This document shows positions 37,694 through 51,400 of a DNA stretch of 64,000 bases, in pieces. Location: assembly GCA_022818135.1 (NCBI GenBank), contig JAFMSR010000015.1, positions 16,879,823 through 16,943,822 on the forward strand, written 5' to 3'. This DNA comes from Saxidomus purpurata. Lineage: Eukaryota; Mollusca; Bivalvia; Venerida; Veneridae. Each line of letters begins with the position of its first letter. Positions within the stretch are counted from its first letter, which is position 1. The notes below the pieces were generated by a model. It was not told the DNA's origin. It worked only from the letters and a program-made list of their open reading frames with translations, and did no database searches. A program made the position numbers and the translations under genes.

Positions 37694-40600
37694 CTGTTTT
37701 AATAAATATTCATAGTATACATATTCTGATGATAAGTTTTAACTACCACACAAGTTTCTAAAGTGAGAATTCGTTTTTCTGCAAAAAACTGTGTTCAAGA
37801 TAATAAACTTTGCTAAATATACATATGAAACCACACGTAAAACCGTTAAAGTAAATGTTTTTTTTTTTTAGGGGTAACAAAAGGAAATCAGTAATAAACC
37901 AATTATCTCTACATGTTGATAAAATGTGCAGTCTGTTTATGGGACTAAATGTCCAGTATAAAGACACCTAATCAGACAGTGTCTTATCGTATAAGGGGTC
38001 ATAAAACAGGTGAGGAATTAGAACTCCTATGGTCTGGGTGGGGTTGGAAGTTTTGATACTATTCGAGCTTTTGATTGTCATTCAATAAGTCATATAATTC
38101 TTTCAAATTTTATATTATCAATCTTGATATATGACGTGAAAAGTGACTGTCTTGCTCTTGTCAGTTTGCTTACATTTTAAAACGTTTGTAAAACAATCAG
38201 AATGCCCTATACATGTATATAACAAATTACTCAGTAAAAGAGTATGTATCATTTTACCAGTAAAGTGTTACCTTATGAAAGTTTTGTCTATGTACAACTT
38301 TTTATAATGCTTTAAATTTTTTTTATACAAATGTAAATGTAAACGAAATAATCCCTACCTGGGAAATCCTTCACTGTAACATCGCATTGGAAATGCTCAA
38401 ATGCATTGTGCAAAAAGTTGTCTATTGAATATAATGTCAACTATAAGACAAACCTTTAAAATCCAACCCAAACAAAGCGTATCAAATAGGGTATTGTAAC
38501 AAAAGGTTATGTTAACTAACGACTATTGTTTTTTTAAAGGATCCATTTCATTGTAAAAAAAAATAAAAAGATTAAGTCGACAAAGTTGATTTCAACTTTA
38601 CTTTTCCGATGAATAAACTTAATGAAATAGTGAATAGCAAAGTACAATATCTGTCTAGGACAGATTAGAAATTTTTTTCTCTTAAAAACTGCTCTACGTT
38701 CAATGTTTAAAAAGAAGAAAATAGTTTAACGTATTCTGAACTTCTAATTTTCAATAACCTCTCCAAGCATGTTTTCAATTAATCGGTACAAAAATATAGC
38801 AATGCCTAGTTGCATGTGTATAAACATTTAAATACACGTATTATTGACCAAAAGTGATTAATTATTAGCGAGTTCTGATCCACTAAAAGATACTCTATTC
38901 AACGCGCATGTTTACTTATCTACGAAGTTACATTCCTTTATATGTAATCTAAGCGGAAGCCTTCTTTAAAATAACCTCGATTATGTATACTATAGGTTCT
39001 ATTGATATGTAAAAGAGATGATATCAATAAATGATCAATATTTTAATTATACATTACAATATCATATACTCAGTACAGCATTTAATAATCGTTCAAAGCT
39101 TACAGAAACATTTCATTACATGATAAAAAGGAACAGGTACAAAATAAAACTCTATCGAAACGAAATACAGAGTTAATCCTCTGTGCCTTAACAGTGTTTT
39201 ACACATAGCATTTGATAAGAACACAAATTTAACTTAACTTTAGCGAAACTATTTAAAGAGTCATCGTACGTCAGTTATTGTCAGGTCACCGTCAGTCTTT
39301 TTTTGTTTTTTTATCTTTATTTAAAGTATTTCAGAAAATTATGTTAATCGCATACGAAAATTTGCTTTTTTTAAACGATGATGTGACACAACATCAACAG
39401 AAAAATACTTAAGCTTTTTAAAACACTATCCTTTCAATGTATTTAACAAAAACATCGTTATTTAGATCGGGTAACGCTTGACTAATTTTGAGATTTTGTT
39501 GAAATAAAGCGATAATGGTTAATAAAAAGAAGGGAAATAACTATTCGTCAGCCGTTCATTTAGTCAGGGAAAATTAATATCTCTTGATTGATTAATCGGG
39601 CAGAGCTTCATATTTAAATGACTAACATGGATGAAAATAATACATATATCAGGTCGTGCTGCAGACACCTTTTGATGACAACAAATTCATCATAGTTTTT
39701 CTAGACAAATAACACGGATATACCAAAGGATGAGGATGAAATGCAAATTCTAGTTGTGAGGTTTATAGATATAATTGCACCACATGTTAATTTAGATGCT
39801 TATTCAAACAGTGGACTGGTAGAAATGTTCACATATGAAAGAGTCTATACGCTGTAGGTAAGAGTAGCCTAGTAGCCTGTTGGGTTATAAATACACGACC
39901 TGTTAATTCAAAATATGCACATGATGACCCATTTATAAATTTTAGGATGAAATACTAAGATATTGTTAAGGGTATAAACACATATTGCCATTCGGTGACA
40001 ACAGGTGTGGGGGAAAGACAGGCTTGACATTAGTTGGTCATGATTTATAAGATATGTATGATTTAGAAGAACTGCAAAAAGAAAATGCATTTGTCTTTTA
40101 TAATTGGAACCATATAATATTCCTTTGTATAAAAAATATAATGACTGCACTGTAAATGACCACGGAAACCAATCGATTGAAATTTGTAAAGCCAATAATA
40201 TGTTCATATGGAATGGACGAATGGGTTCAGATGCTCATATCCAACAGTTAACTTGTAAAAGAGTAGTGTTGTTTATGACTGTAAATTCACTTCAGTTGTC
40301 TGTAAAAATATTATTGGCTTTTGTGTTGAAGAATTGTCTGAGTTTCTTTCCAGATGTACACAATCTTAAACCCTAAACCAGCCTTTGTCAGATAAAATGT
40401 TGGTTCGGTCTTAGATACCAATGAAACAGTGAAGCTATGGGACCGTAAAACAGCTGATTTGGTCTTAGAGAATATAGAGATTGGAAAAGAAGCAGCAATG
40501 GAAAGTGGAATTGAGATGATGCTAGAAAGTGATAACATTACACAAGAAGATACTAAAGACATAGTTATTGATATTTGAAAATTATTCAACGATTGCTCTA

Positions 40601-42140
40601 GAGATACATTTGGTAAAAAAGGAAAAAAGAGTACAAAACGCCCAATGTCACTCCACGGTTGGATATACACATATTATGTATAAAAGAAAATATATTTTTA
40701 GGCAGTTCGGAAAACGATCAGTAAATAATATGAAAGCATTATGCGTATAACAAAACATATTTATAATATAAAAATAATATATCTAAATGATTCAAAAATT
40801 TGAAACTAACATGCATTCAGAATCAAGCGCTTCATTACATGATTGTTTTCATATATTTGTAAAATATTAAATAAAAATGAAATGTCTGATCATGAAAATA
40901 ATGACGATATACATGAAGAAGCATTTCTAAGATCAAGCAGTGAAGACGTGAAGGCAGCAATAAATACTCCTTCAACAACAACCAACATTTTTGATACTGT
41001 TAAAAAGTTTAAAAAAAGTTTAACTGGCAGTTTAGGTATTTAATAGTATCAGTTCTGTATTTGTGAGACAAGCGTGAAAAAAATGCAAGCAATTTCAGAC
41101 ATAATCAACTGTTACAGACCGCATTTTGTACTGAATAATTTATTTCATTTATGTCATGATTAGATGCATTCTACAATTTTAATTTGTTAGTTTAGACCGC
41201 TGTAGCAAATTTCATTATAGTTTTAATCGATGTACATGTTCAAAATAAAGAGCAGTTTTTTTCTTCAAATGAATGATGCTGCAAAAAAATAAAATACGAA
41301 ACACTTCCTGGCAAATCATCTGACATTGTTTAAGAGTGAATAGAACATGGTTCTATCAGTTTCCTATTAGTATATTTATCAGACATTATCAGTAAATTCA
41401 AAGTGATCCTGGGAATTTAATGTCTCGGACTTGGCCAGTTAACTTTAAAGTCTGTTTGAGCTGGGCATTTAAAAGCTCACTTTTTACATATCAGTATTGC
41501 TTGCCTAAATCTAATTAACACATGCCAACACAACCGTCCTACAAGCACTTTCAGTGTTTTGAATGTACTTCTTACTATTATCATCATTTTCATGGCATGT
41601 TTGTTGTTATATAACGAAGATGAATCTATCCATTTGTGCGCAAATTTTGAAACAGAACATTAAGCTATAATGACAGTTTCCTCTCTATTTACCAACGATG
41701 GTTTTCTGTCCGGACAATTACGATTTAACCACAATTAAACATTTATCCTCTGATCAGACGTTTTACCGTGTAGCTTATCATTTCTATGACAGTGCAGTCA
41801 ACGTTACTTTCATTCATCCACAAGGAAGTTAGTGCAAGTTAACTCTTCTCGTATTTCAGATCTGCTTCTTTTCCTTAACTATTTGTTTCTATTATGAAAT
41901 TGAAAATAACAGATAACGATCCACTTTGCTCATTGACAGTAAAATATACTGGCGGGTTATTTGAAATTTTTACAACGACGTTTGGTCTTTTATGTTATTG
42001 CTATTAATTCATTATTTATTTGCAAAAGTTGGACAAAATAACGTAGGTCACTTAGTGCACACAAAAGGCAACATAAAATAGTGCGAATACAGGTTAATTG
42101 GTTCATGCTTCTAGCGACAGAGTTCAATGGCAATACAAGG
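37694..42140. other. Upstream region of gene 1
   Basis: Apart from the LINE fragment, nothing firm. A phrase CCCAG|GTAGGG on the minus strand at about 38357 could be the donor of a 5' UTR exon of gene 1, but this is a guess. An open frame at 40843-41043 (plus, acidic) has no recognisable relatives. About 41710-41890 is a copy of the dispersed repeat also seen at 2390-2590 and 18960-19110. Confidence 0.3.
39725..40755 (+). pseudogene. Decayed LINE endonuclease-region fragment
   Basis: Plus-strand pieces in shifting frames match the C-terminal part of a non-LTR retrotransposon endonuclease: SIEICKANNMFIWNGRMGSD followed by QQLTCK corresponds to the usual L-C-NGR-G-D-T motif series. TQEDTKDIVIDI and KLFNDCSRDTFGKK match the linker before the reverse transcriptase. 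Several stops and frame changes are present; it is a dead fragment between genes 1 and 2. Confidence 0.55.
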
Positions 42141-42142
42141 GA

Positions 42143-42375
42143 AGAGGTGGCGTGGTGGTCAAGTGGTTAACGCTCTGGACTACCAATCCAGACGTCCTTG
42201 GTTCGATTCTCGGCCGAGGCACTAATAATTTCAGAAACGCTTTAAAGTGTTCCCTAACCATTTAGAGATGAACTGGTTAGCAACCCAGAGGTACCTCGGG
42301 TACGTACAATAATCAAGTATCCGTAAAAGATCTAGGGCCTGGTACCCGGGTTCTGCATCTGTCTCTCCTTCCTTA
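42143..42375 (+). mobile_element. tRNA-derived SINE
   Basis: The head has GTGGTCAAGTGGTTAACGC (box A-like), a CTGGA/TCCAG anticodon-type stem and GGTTCGATTC (box B). Stem pairing is too poor for a tRNA gene. A tRNA-unrelated body follows with ACTGGTTAGCAACCCAG and a conserved-looking CCTGGTACCCGGGTTC. Confidence 0.75.
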
Positions 42376-42936
42376 AAATAATGCATTAATTATTTTCTTT
42401 TTAAACTTGTCATCTTTGAATAAAGTACAGGACTCATTTCCCTTAAAACGATGTGTCTTTGAAATTCTAAGTATTTTGAAGGAAGCTACATGAACTTTAA
42501 CTAACTTCAATAAAATAGTTAAGCGTGTTCATGTACTATGGGTATACATAATCAAGGGAAAATACCGGTACATTTTTATAACTCATCATCAAAACCATTG
42601 AGCAGTTACTGTACACGATTATGATATAAGCGTCTCTATTTGGTTCTGAAGCTTGAAAGTTTGTTGCCTTTCGTTTCTGAAGAACTAGCATAGGCATTTA
42701 GATGATATGATTACCAAATATAGCAAGCAAAAGACCATATCATCGCTCATATTGGTAGTGAGACTTACAATGAAGTGTAGTGGAATTTTATCAAGTGGTT
42801 AATGAGTAATGACCAGGACACAGCCATGTGCAGAAATAAATCGAAGGACCACAACTCCGTAAAATCACTTAACCGAAACATTCTTACAGCATATTTCGTA
42901 TTGTAAGTGTTATTGAGTGCTGAAATATTAATACAG

Positions 42937-42973
42937 GGTGGGGGGGGGGGAGGAGGGGGAGGCCGGGGCGGAC
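42937..42973 (+). repeat. G-rich tract
   Basis: A run of about ten G followed by GAGGAGGGGGAGG and CCGGGGCGG. It could form a G-quadruplex on the plus strand. Low-complexity frames across it are artefacts. Confidence 0.7.
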
Positions 42974-43612
42974 GAAACAGGATACAAAATAATAGCAAAT
43001 CAGTCTGTAAGTTCTATTCAAATATATTGTGTATTAACGCGTACAGCAAGACAAATGTATCAAAGAGTTTATTTAAAAGTGCATTACTTAGACCAAATCG
43101 ACTTTTCTTTTAAATCTGTAATGGTAATGTGTGTCTTCTCAGAAGGAAATATATGACATACTACATCGAGTTCGACCATACTGTGTTGAAAATTTGAGTT
43201 CAACAAGAGAATTAATAAATTATATTTTGCCTTTTCAAAAACGAAAGTAGGTTTTTCAGTTATCAAATATCTTTGTAGAGGCTGTAAATAGATTGTACAT
43301 GAATAAGCATCTTTATTTTGAATTATACATTGTAGTTGAAAAAACTTTACTTCTAATGAAGTGCAACGTATATCTCTGACTGTTTACAACATGCAATAAA
43401 GCGAAAATAGGACGAAACAATCTAAGACAACAAAATGTTATGTCAAAATAGTTTTTCTCAAAAGTTCAATTTTTTGGCACTAAAATATTCCTATTATGTT
43501 TAAGTTTACTACTGCATAAATGTTTTTTCCAGTTAAATCATCATTTTTGAAATATAACAAATGTAAATTTCCGGAAGTGCAAAAATTCAAAACCTCACCA
43601 GTGACCCCTTAA

Positions 43613-43677
43613 ACAGGGAAATACTCCACAGCTATTGTAAAGTTATAGAAGCCAGTTTCAAACTGTATTTCCCTGTT
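43613..43677. repeat. Perfect 14-bp stem hairpin
   Basis: AAACAGGGAAATAC at 43613 is repeated as its exact reverse complement near 43664-43677, with a loop of about 37 nt. It is isolated; function unknown. Confidence 0.6.
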
Positions 43678-44749
43678 TGAAATACTGCTGCAGAAAAACG
43701 AGTGAATGTTTTTGTATTTACAATAATTATTCCAGATTTAAAAGAAAATTCGATTTGGTATTAGATGTAGTAATGGATTAAGAATTAATGATAACATTGA
43801 TAATATTGATCATAATAACATCCCATCACCAAGAAATTATTGAAAAACACATATCCGTTTAAGCGTTGTTCATCTTCTAATCAACCACGATTTGAAGTTC
43901 TAATAACAAGTGGTTTATAACTAAGCAGCTGAACGACAGAGAGTTATTTTTAGACGATGAACAACACTACAGGATGTTATTTCGATTCTGACATAACGAG
44001 ATATTACAAAAGGTGAATAAATGCAAAGCGTTAAATTCAACGCGTATATTTATTTAGCGTCATGACGCACACTATGACGTCATTACATTTGTATGACGGC
44101 ATATCGTTTTCCGCGATTGCACAATAAAACATATTTTTCTACGCTTTGTATATAGACACAGAATCATGAGTCATGTTAGAATGTAGATTTTACAACAAAT
44201 GAGTACCTTCTTTGTTTAACTGACAAATAGATTGAGTCATGTTAGAATAAAAAAACTTATTATTGTAAAGTCACGCAACCGGAACAAACATATACACGAA
44301 TAACGGTTAGTATTTGACATGAAACAAGCAAGACATTACTGTGTAACAGTAGAATTTTGAGATTATTTCTAAAATTAGAAAAATACGTTAACAACTTTAT
44401 TAAAATGAAATTGTCAAGAGAACAGATTCTGAAGTCATTCCACAAAATAATTATTAATGCATGAAATATTTGCTCTTTAATTTTGTCAGTAAGAGTCATA
44501 CACTTTATATCTAATTAACCGTTTCAATACCTAAATCTTGTTGTCTGAGGTGTAGTATAATGTCCGTTGCGTACATATTACATGTATGACACGTTTGGAG
44601 ACGTTTACAAAAAAGCTTAAAATTGACACTAGGTTATACTACAAAAAGACGCAGAACACATAATTTACATCTCGCTTAAATGTAACTTAAATGACCATTT
44701 TGAAGCTGCTCGTTCAGATTTTCTGGTGAAAAAATAAATTTCTCCAAAA

Positions 44750-45065
44750 TGATATTTACTAAAACATAAAATGTAAAAGTAATGGCTAGAATCGACAACG
44801 CAAAAAAACAACATCTATATAGCACTTTGAGATAATCTTTTGATAATTTTGGTGAGCTTAGTTTGACGGCACCGTTATAACTGTACTACATGTACATTTA
44901 TCTATATTTGAATTTTAAAAGCGTCTGCACCACTAAATAATTTTGATAACGTGTAATTTTAAAAAATCAGAAATAATTTACAGGGATTTAACTGATGATT
45001 CGTTCTAAAGTATGTTAATTTAAGACAGTTCAGATCTTAGAGCGAGCAGCTTTAATCATTTGACT
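44750..45065. repeat. Possible 3'-end fragment of the Penelope-like element family
   Basis: Shares in order CGGCACCG, AAAAGCGTCTGCA, an AATTTTAnAAA stretch, GTTCTAA and GAGC-AGCAG with 62400-62625, the region just after the GIY-YIG frame of the Penelope-like element. Probably a 5'-truncated copy containing only the 3' untranslated part. Confidence 0.45.
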
Positions 45066-46599
45066 GTGTGGTCCAAAAACGAACATATAGTGCAAGTATT
45101 CGTGTTAGAAATGTACTAGTTTATAAATTGTACAACGCTTTGATCATTACTATTCTGTTTTGATCTACATGTATAATTATAAAAATGTTAACATTTGAAA
45201 ACAAGAAAGATAAAAAAGAACGATTCACCATGTTGAACTTCACAAAGTTTGTTTTAATACGTACACATATATACAAAAAAACTGTAACTACAAAAGGTGA
45301 AATGTCCACAAAATATTTAACTTGTCTAATAAAGACACTCACCAAAAAATGAAAACTTTACACTTTTATTATACAACTATTTAACACAATACTAAATCAA
45401 TGTATTTCGTTCTGACTCTATAAAATAAAACAAATAACAAACTTTAATGCGAAAAATAGGCCAAAAAGTTAGTCACTTATCATGCATAAAAGGGAGATAA
45501 CTCATATAATGAAAACAGACAGTTTATCAAAACAAAATTGGTTGTCAAGACAAAATATTCTTTTCGCTGTCAGTTGAGAGAAACTAATGTCAAGCCTAAA
45601 AAGCTCAACAATGTTGTATGAAAACACAGAGTTGAGATCTAAAGATTCAAATTCTTAAATCCCCTCCCTTTGAATTGAATATATAGGTGAATTTAAATAT
45701 GAAAGCTCCTGTGATGATATTTGTTTTTGATAACCTCACTCCCCTACTGATAAAGTATAACATTATTACAAATGATTGAATTCCGCCTCCTGCATTGTGA
45801 GGTATTGGTGTGTTTTTTTCATGCATAGTAAATCCCATTATAAACCTGAAAAGTTTTCATGTTGGGCCATTAATGATTTTAATAGGTCTGGTCGAAAGTT
45901 TAAAGATAAATTAGCTAGTAGCTTGTCATAGAAATTTTCATTAAAATAATCAGTGCGAAATAAAAGTAGCAAGAGTTAATAAAGCAATCGAAAGCTACAC
46001 GAACAGTAAGTATTTGTTACCAAATAAGGACCCACTTGTGCAAGATGCGTGTTTTGAAGTAATGTGTATGAACTCGGCATGTTGTTTTGGAAAACAAACC
46101 TAATAATTAACAGGCGAAATAATTATTGCAGGTAAGTGAGAAAACTTAGATCTATATTTAAAAGCTGTACTATATACAAACATATAATTATAACGGGAAA
46201 CTCACATTCTCATACTGTAACGAACAGGCCACGTGTCATATAAAAGCATGCACGCAACATATAAGGACACACGCCCATAGTAAAAACATTCATTTTGATA
46301 TTATTCTCCTTAATTTAATCGAAAACGCACTTTGCAGAGACAATCTACTTCTGTAAGTCAGCTTACTAAAATAAGCAACTTACGTTACATTATACGCTTA
46401 CAATATCGCGCATGTATATTGAAATTACCGAAAGATGCACAAGTTTGTAGAAAAACAAAATAAAAAAGCTTCATATTTTCTTTGAAAGGTAATTGCTAAA
46501 AGTTTTGAAATATACTGTTGCTTGCTAAGTTCAAACATAGATGGAAACTTCCAGCTAACAGCAATTTCTAGGTCCGAAATAGAATCAGACAGATATTAT

Positions 46600-47060
46600 T
46601 GATGAGGCTTCAAGTTAATTGTCAGCATATAATTTGAACAACATCCAGAACTAGTATTTAATTTAAAAAAAAACCAGTCACTATGATTCCCCTCCTGCAA
46701 AGAATTTTTTGCTTAAGCAATTTAAAAATTGTTAAAAATTGAAGAAATTGTTTTTCTTAAATCTATTTTTAATAACAGTGACCTTGACCTTGACATTAAT
46801 TATTTTTTTGCTTAAAACAATTAAAAAACTAAAAAAAAATATATCCTTATTTACAGTGACCTTCTTGACCCAAGTGACCACCAAGTTTCATTACAAATGT
46901 CCACTCTTAACTTAAGTTATTAAGCGGAAACCATTCTTTTAATTTTAGTAATAGGGCCCTTGACCTTGACCCTAGTGACCCTTAATGCAATCCCAAACTT
47001 CCTCTCTACGCTATCTACCTACACACCGAGTTTCATTGCAATTGGTCACTCCCGTTACGG
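46600..47060. repeat. GTGACCTTGACC-type dispersed repeat
   Basis: Contains CAGTGACCTTGACCTTGACA, a second GTGACC unit and a third, each about 80-130 bp apart, then a stretch shared with 33945-34150. Non-coding. Confidence 0.55.
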
Positions 47061-47099
47061 CACAAATCAGCACGTACTTAAGAAAGAATATGTATCAGT

Positions 47100-47235
47100 G
47101 TTTTGTTTATCATAGAATAACCAGAGTTTGGAGTTCTTATGCGTAAGAGTATATCACGAAGGCCGAAAGCCTGAGTGATGTATCATAACGCATAAGATCG
47201 ACAAACGAGGGTTATTCTACCATAAACCAAACTTG
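47100..47235. repeat. Long hairpin repeat
   Basis: GTTTATCATAGAATAACC at the left pairs with GGTTATTCTACCATAAAC at the right, and TTATGCGTAAGAGTATATCA with TGATGTATCATAACGCATAA inside it, closing on a GGCCGAAAGCC mini-stem. Same class as 23600-23765. Confidence 0.65.
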
Positions 47236-48422
47236 GATACTTATTTTTTCGATTCTAACACAACTTATTCGAAACAACATTTAAAGAAAATGAGAGAACT
47301 ATTTTCATCGAACGTAAATTACACTTGCGTGCTACGCGCCTAGATTTTGCCGTTAAAGTTAAAAACGCTGTAAAGACGCCTTTTCAACGCGACCTTCATT
47401 TATGATGTATACGCGGTGTTTCAAATTTTTCATCAGCTTAAACTAGTCTCATAAAAAAGAAAAAACTTTAATAATTTTCAATTAAATGTTACAGGAATTT
47501 CATTTTCAGAAATGATTCGTATTTTCAGGGGACGCAATAACGGTTAAAGTTACTAAAATATTGGTAACGAGTATAGATAAATGAAATAACATTTTCACTT
47601 GATAAACGACGTTTCTATGTAAACAGAAACAACAACAACAAAACAGTAAATAAAGTCAGTGTAAATGGTATCGTAACATTAATCAAGTTAATTTGGCGTG
47701 TGTCATCCATCGGATCCCCCCGTTTTGCCCCAAGTCTTCCACAGTATGCAATGTAAGATCCTCTATACTTCGGATAAATTGAACAGCAAAAACATGATGC
47801 GGGAGCAGCGTCGTTCAAGGTCGGTTTATTGCAGAAATACCCAAATATATTTTGTTCTACATGTATGAAGGTTATTCGCTTGTCGTGTTAGAATAACACT
47901 TGACATTTCGTGGAAGGGTAATAAAAGTTTCTGTAAAATTCTAAGGTAATATTTTGTAGTTCTTAGCCTTCACAAATAAGTAATCCGTAAAGTATAAATC
48001 TTCATTTTTATTATGTTAGATATGTGCAGTGGTGCTGGGTAATGTCGTTCTTATCTATTTCTTTGCGTATCTATCAGTTTCAATGTGAAGTTTTTAAGAT
48101 GCTTGCCTTAGTCGTGTCAATGAAAAGCGAAGCACACAAGATAATCAGCTAAGAAAACTTGAATACACTTTGCATTCCGTAAAGTTCCTGTAAAGATACA
48201 AAGAGCTTTAATTATCTACAACAATAATCCATGACTGTAAAAATAAGCCATGCACATTTCGTTTATTTGGATTTTTAAAATCATATAAAACCAAAACGTC
48301 TCTAAAAACTCCTAAATAGCTACATTGTACAATATAAGTTGATTAATTCATTTAATATTTAAATGAAAGTAAATGGCCAAAACATTCAAGAACAGAAAAG
48401 CTTGTATCAAATTAGTACTCAC

Positions 48423-48476
48423 CTTACTGTCTAAACGCTAGCGAAAAGCCAAACTTGACTATTTCCCAAGTTATCT
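48423..48476 (-). CDS. Gene 2 candidate last coding exon
   Basis: 54 nt between a fair acceptor (CTTTTCAAATTACAG|AG) and a strong donor (TAAG|GTGAGT). In the required phase it reads QITWEIVKFGFSLAFRQ then TAA, so it would end the protein 17 residues after the coiled coil, with the 3' UTR in later exons. Support is only the splice sites and phase; another exon could be the true end. Confidence 0.35.
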
Positions 48477-51400
48477 CTGTAATTTGAAAAGATTGTTATA
48501 TATTTAAAATGTTGCCTGCGAAGTGTGACAGGTATATATGGATGACTTTGTACATGGACATCGTTCATCGACTGCCACGTAATTGTTATGATGTATACGA
48601 ATTTGTCTACGCTTTATTGTGGAGATGCGAATTTTTATATATGTTACATATACTAGGCTGATGAATAGGAGAGCTATGAAAATGATCAGTGAGCTTTATC
48701 ATTACTATTTTCAAAGGGTCATTTTCTTCAAAATACTTCTCTCCCATTTATTGCTATGATACATGTATACATAAGTAAAGCATTTGCGTCACTCGACAAT
48801 GATCCAACATTCAAATATTACTTTGATGTTACTACATGTAATTGCCTGTATATAATAAAAGCAAAATGTCAAAAATAACATTGGTGTCTTATCTACCAAG
48901 TAAACTTCGTCGTTATTATACATACATGTAGTTTTAAACGTTTATATATCGATCTTCTTACTGTTAACCAATTAATGAAATGAAAATGAACAAGAGATGT
49001 CACTATTACATAAAAGTGACATATGCCCGAAGGACAGCTTTTGATCCAAAGTTGCAACATCTAATGTACATCAATAAACATTTTAAACAAAGATCATATC
49101 ATTTGTCGTCCTATCTAATTCCAAACATGACAGGAGTATCTTCTAAAATAACTGAAAAACTAGAATAATGGTTCTCGTGCAGTGACCGTTCATTCCTTGT
49201 CCGAAAAATATTGAAAGGAAGAATTCATTCCCCGCAATAACTTGAGTTATGATCTGCACAAGAAACAGTGATAAAAGGAAGTACATTGTAACTCCAAAAA
49301 AGAAGGAAGCAAGAGTTATGGTTCTTGCGCAATGTAATTTACATCGTTGTCTTTCTAAATATACGTTATACAAACTGGCTCCATTTAGTAAAACCAATAT
49401 TGGATGGAAAATACAAAGACTCGAAAAATAAGAATAATATTAAAAAGAAATACAAATATTAAATGGAACAATTTTGCACTAGACAGGAAGACAACATTTT
49501 GAAAATGTACATGAACAAAGGAGGCTATCTCAAATGAATGGTAGTACTATGAACATTACTTAGAGGTAGATGGAGATTTATTTAGATCTGGTTCGAATGG
49601 ATGATGTACACATACGTATTGAGGATTCCACCACAAACTACTTCGAAAGAATCAAAAGTACATACGCAGTGCAGTTTGTGCTAATAGAGCTTCCTGTCTG
49701 CGGGTTTCCTCCTTTATCTTTTCAACCATCAATTCATGCTTCCGTTTTACTTCTTCTAGTACGGCGTTTCTTTCTTCAATCTGTTTCTGTGCCTGTATTC
49801 TCCGTTTTTCTGCCTCCTGATTTCGTTTGATGATTTTTTCTTTGAATCTTATCGTCTGCTCTTTTTCTTGTTGATCTGTTTGATACTTATTCCATACAAC
49901 CATTGCCTTTAAACATATAACAACTGCTACAAATCAAGTTTAACGAGGATGTCTTCTGACAAAAAAAGGTTTGTACACTTATGGAGCGAGGGGTGTTTCT
50001 AAAATCTATCAAACCACTACTGCATTAAAACCGTCTTTCGATCAAACATTATTATACAAAGCATAATAGCGTAGTTAGCTAGGACTTCCGGTCATATTCT
50101 GACTGTTAACAAAAGTTCAATACTAGATAGCACCTGATTCGCCGATACGTAAACGAAAGATAAAGACTACGAAGCCTACCTTAACAAAAATTAAAACCAA
50201 AAATGAAACGAACAGTCCCTATCGTCACACTTGAATACTTTAAAATTTTTAATATACTCTGCCAGTTATTGTGTAGCCCCGGATTTATACTCAGACGACT
50301 GATTTTGTTATCCTTCACCTTTTGCGCTGCCCAAATGTCCGACCATTCACTATTTCTCCGAGGAGTTACAATATTATTGTGCCACGAAAAGTTTTTGTGC
50401 TATCTATTTTATTATATCGAAAAACTAATATATAATTATATGTTCTGCATTCCCTGCATGTCTGTCAATATCTGGAAATGCACGACATAATTTTCTATAG
50501 AAAATGTTACTAAGAACAGTAGGATTGGTGACGGTATATGAATATCACACAGCTTTAGGCGCAACAGTAAAATGCCAACAGTAGGAAAATACTGTTACCC
50601 GAGGCGAAGCACTTGACATACTTGACATACACGAGACCATGCGAGTGTACGCACACTATCATACCGTACGGTTTGACTAAAATCGATACGGTAACCGCGC
50701 GTTTTGCCTTATAGCAGTATATTATATTATTATGCCTCAATTTATTATCAATGTTAAACCCCATAGACAAACAGTTAGCATTAATACTGTTTCTGTTAAG
50801 CCAGCACGTGACCGCTAGAAATAAACTGTTAGCCATGTAACAGTATAATTCACTTTTACATGGCAGAACGCGCGGTATCGATTTTAGTCAAACCGTACGG
50901 TATGGTACATGTAGTGTTTTTTCTTACTGTATGCGTGCGCACCGTCTCGTGTATTATCAACATCCGGTGAATCGTCGTTTAGTACAAGTTGTCAACAAAT
51001 GGAGAAAAAAAACCTTGTCCGTAATAACTTTTTCTTCATCATTAAATAAATATCACACAGCTTCTCCTCGGGTAACAGTATTTTCCTAATGTTGACATTT
51101 TTGCTGTTACACTCAAAACTGTGTGATATATATGCACTGTTACATGCCTGACAGTATATATCTTGCGGATACGTGCTGCCTTGACAGAAACAGTATGAAT
51201 GCTAGCTGTTTGTATATGGGAGTTTAACATTAATACTAATTGAAGCACAATAATAAAAACTGCCGCTTGGCTGATAGTACATCTGTAGCCGTCATGTGGT
51301 ATCTAAGAAGTATACTAACACGATCCGCAACTTTTCGTATATAGATATAGAGGGAAAGAAGCTATACATTATTTTACGATAAAATACATCACGTTTTCCA

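Noticed and set aside
40311..40670. 119-residue minus-strand frame
   Set aside because: It is the antisense shadow of the plus-strand LINE endonuclease fragment.
42143..42225. tRNA gene
   Set aside because: Box A and box B are present but the acceptor and T stems do not pair and a SINE body follows; called a tRNA-derived SINE.
47615..47818. Minus-strand frame beginning MNDAAPASCF as a possible gene 2 protease exon
   Set aside because: The start looks like the NDAK start of gene 1 exon 8, but no AG acceptor lies at the right place, the rest is hydrophobic and repetitive, and no protease motif follows.
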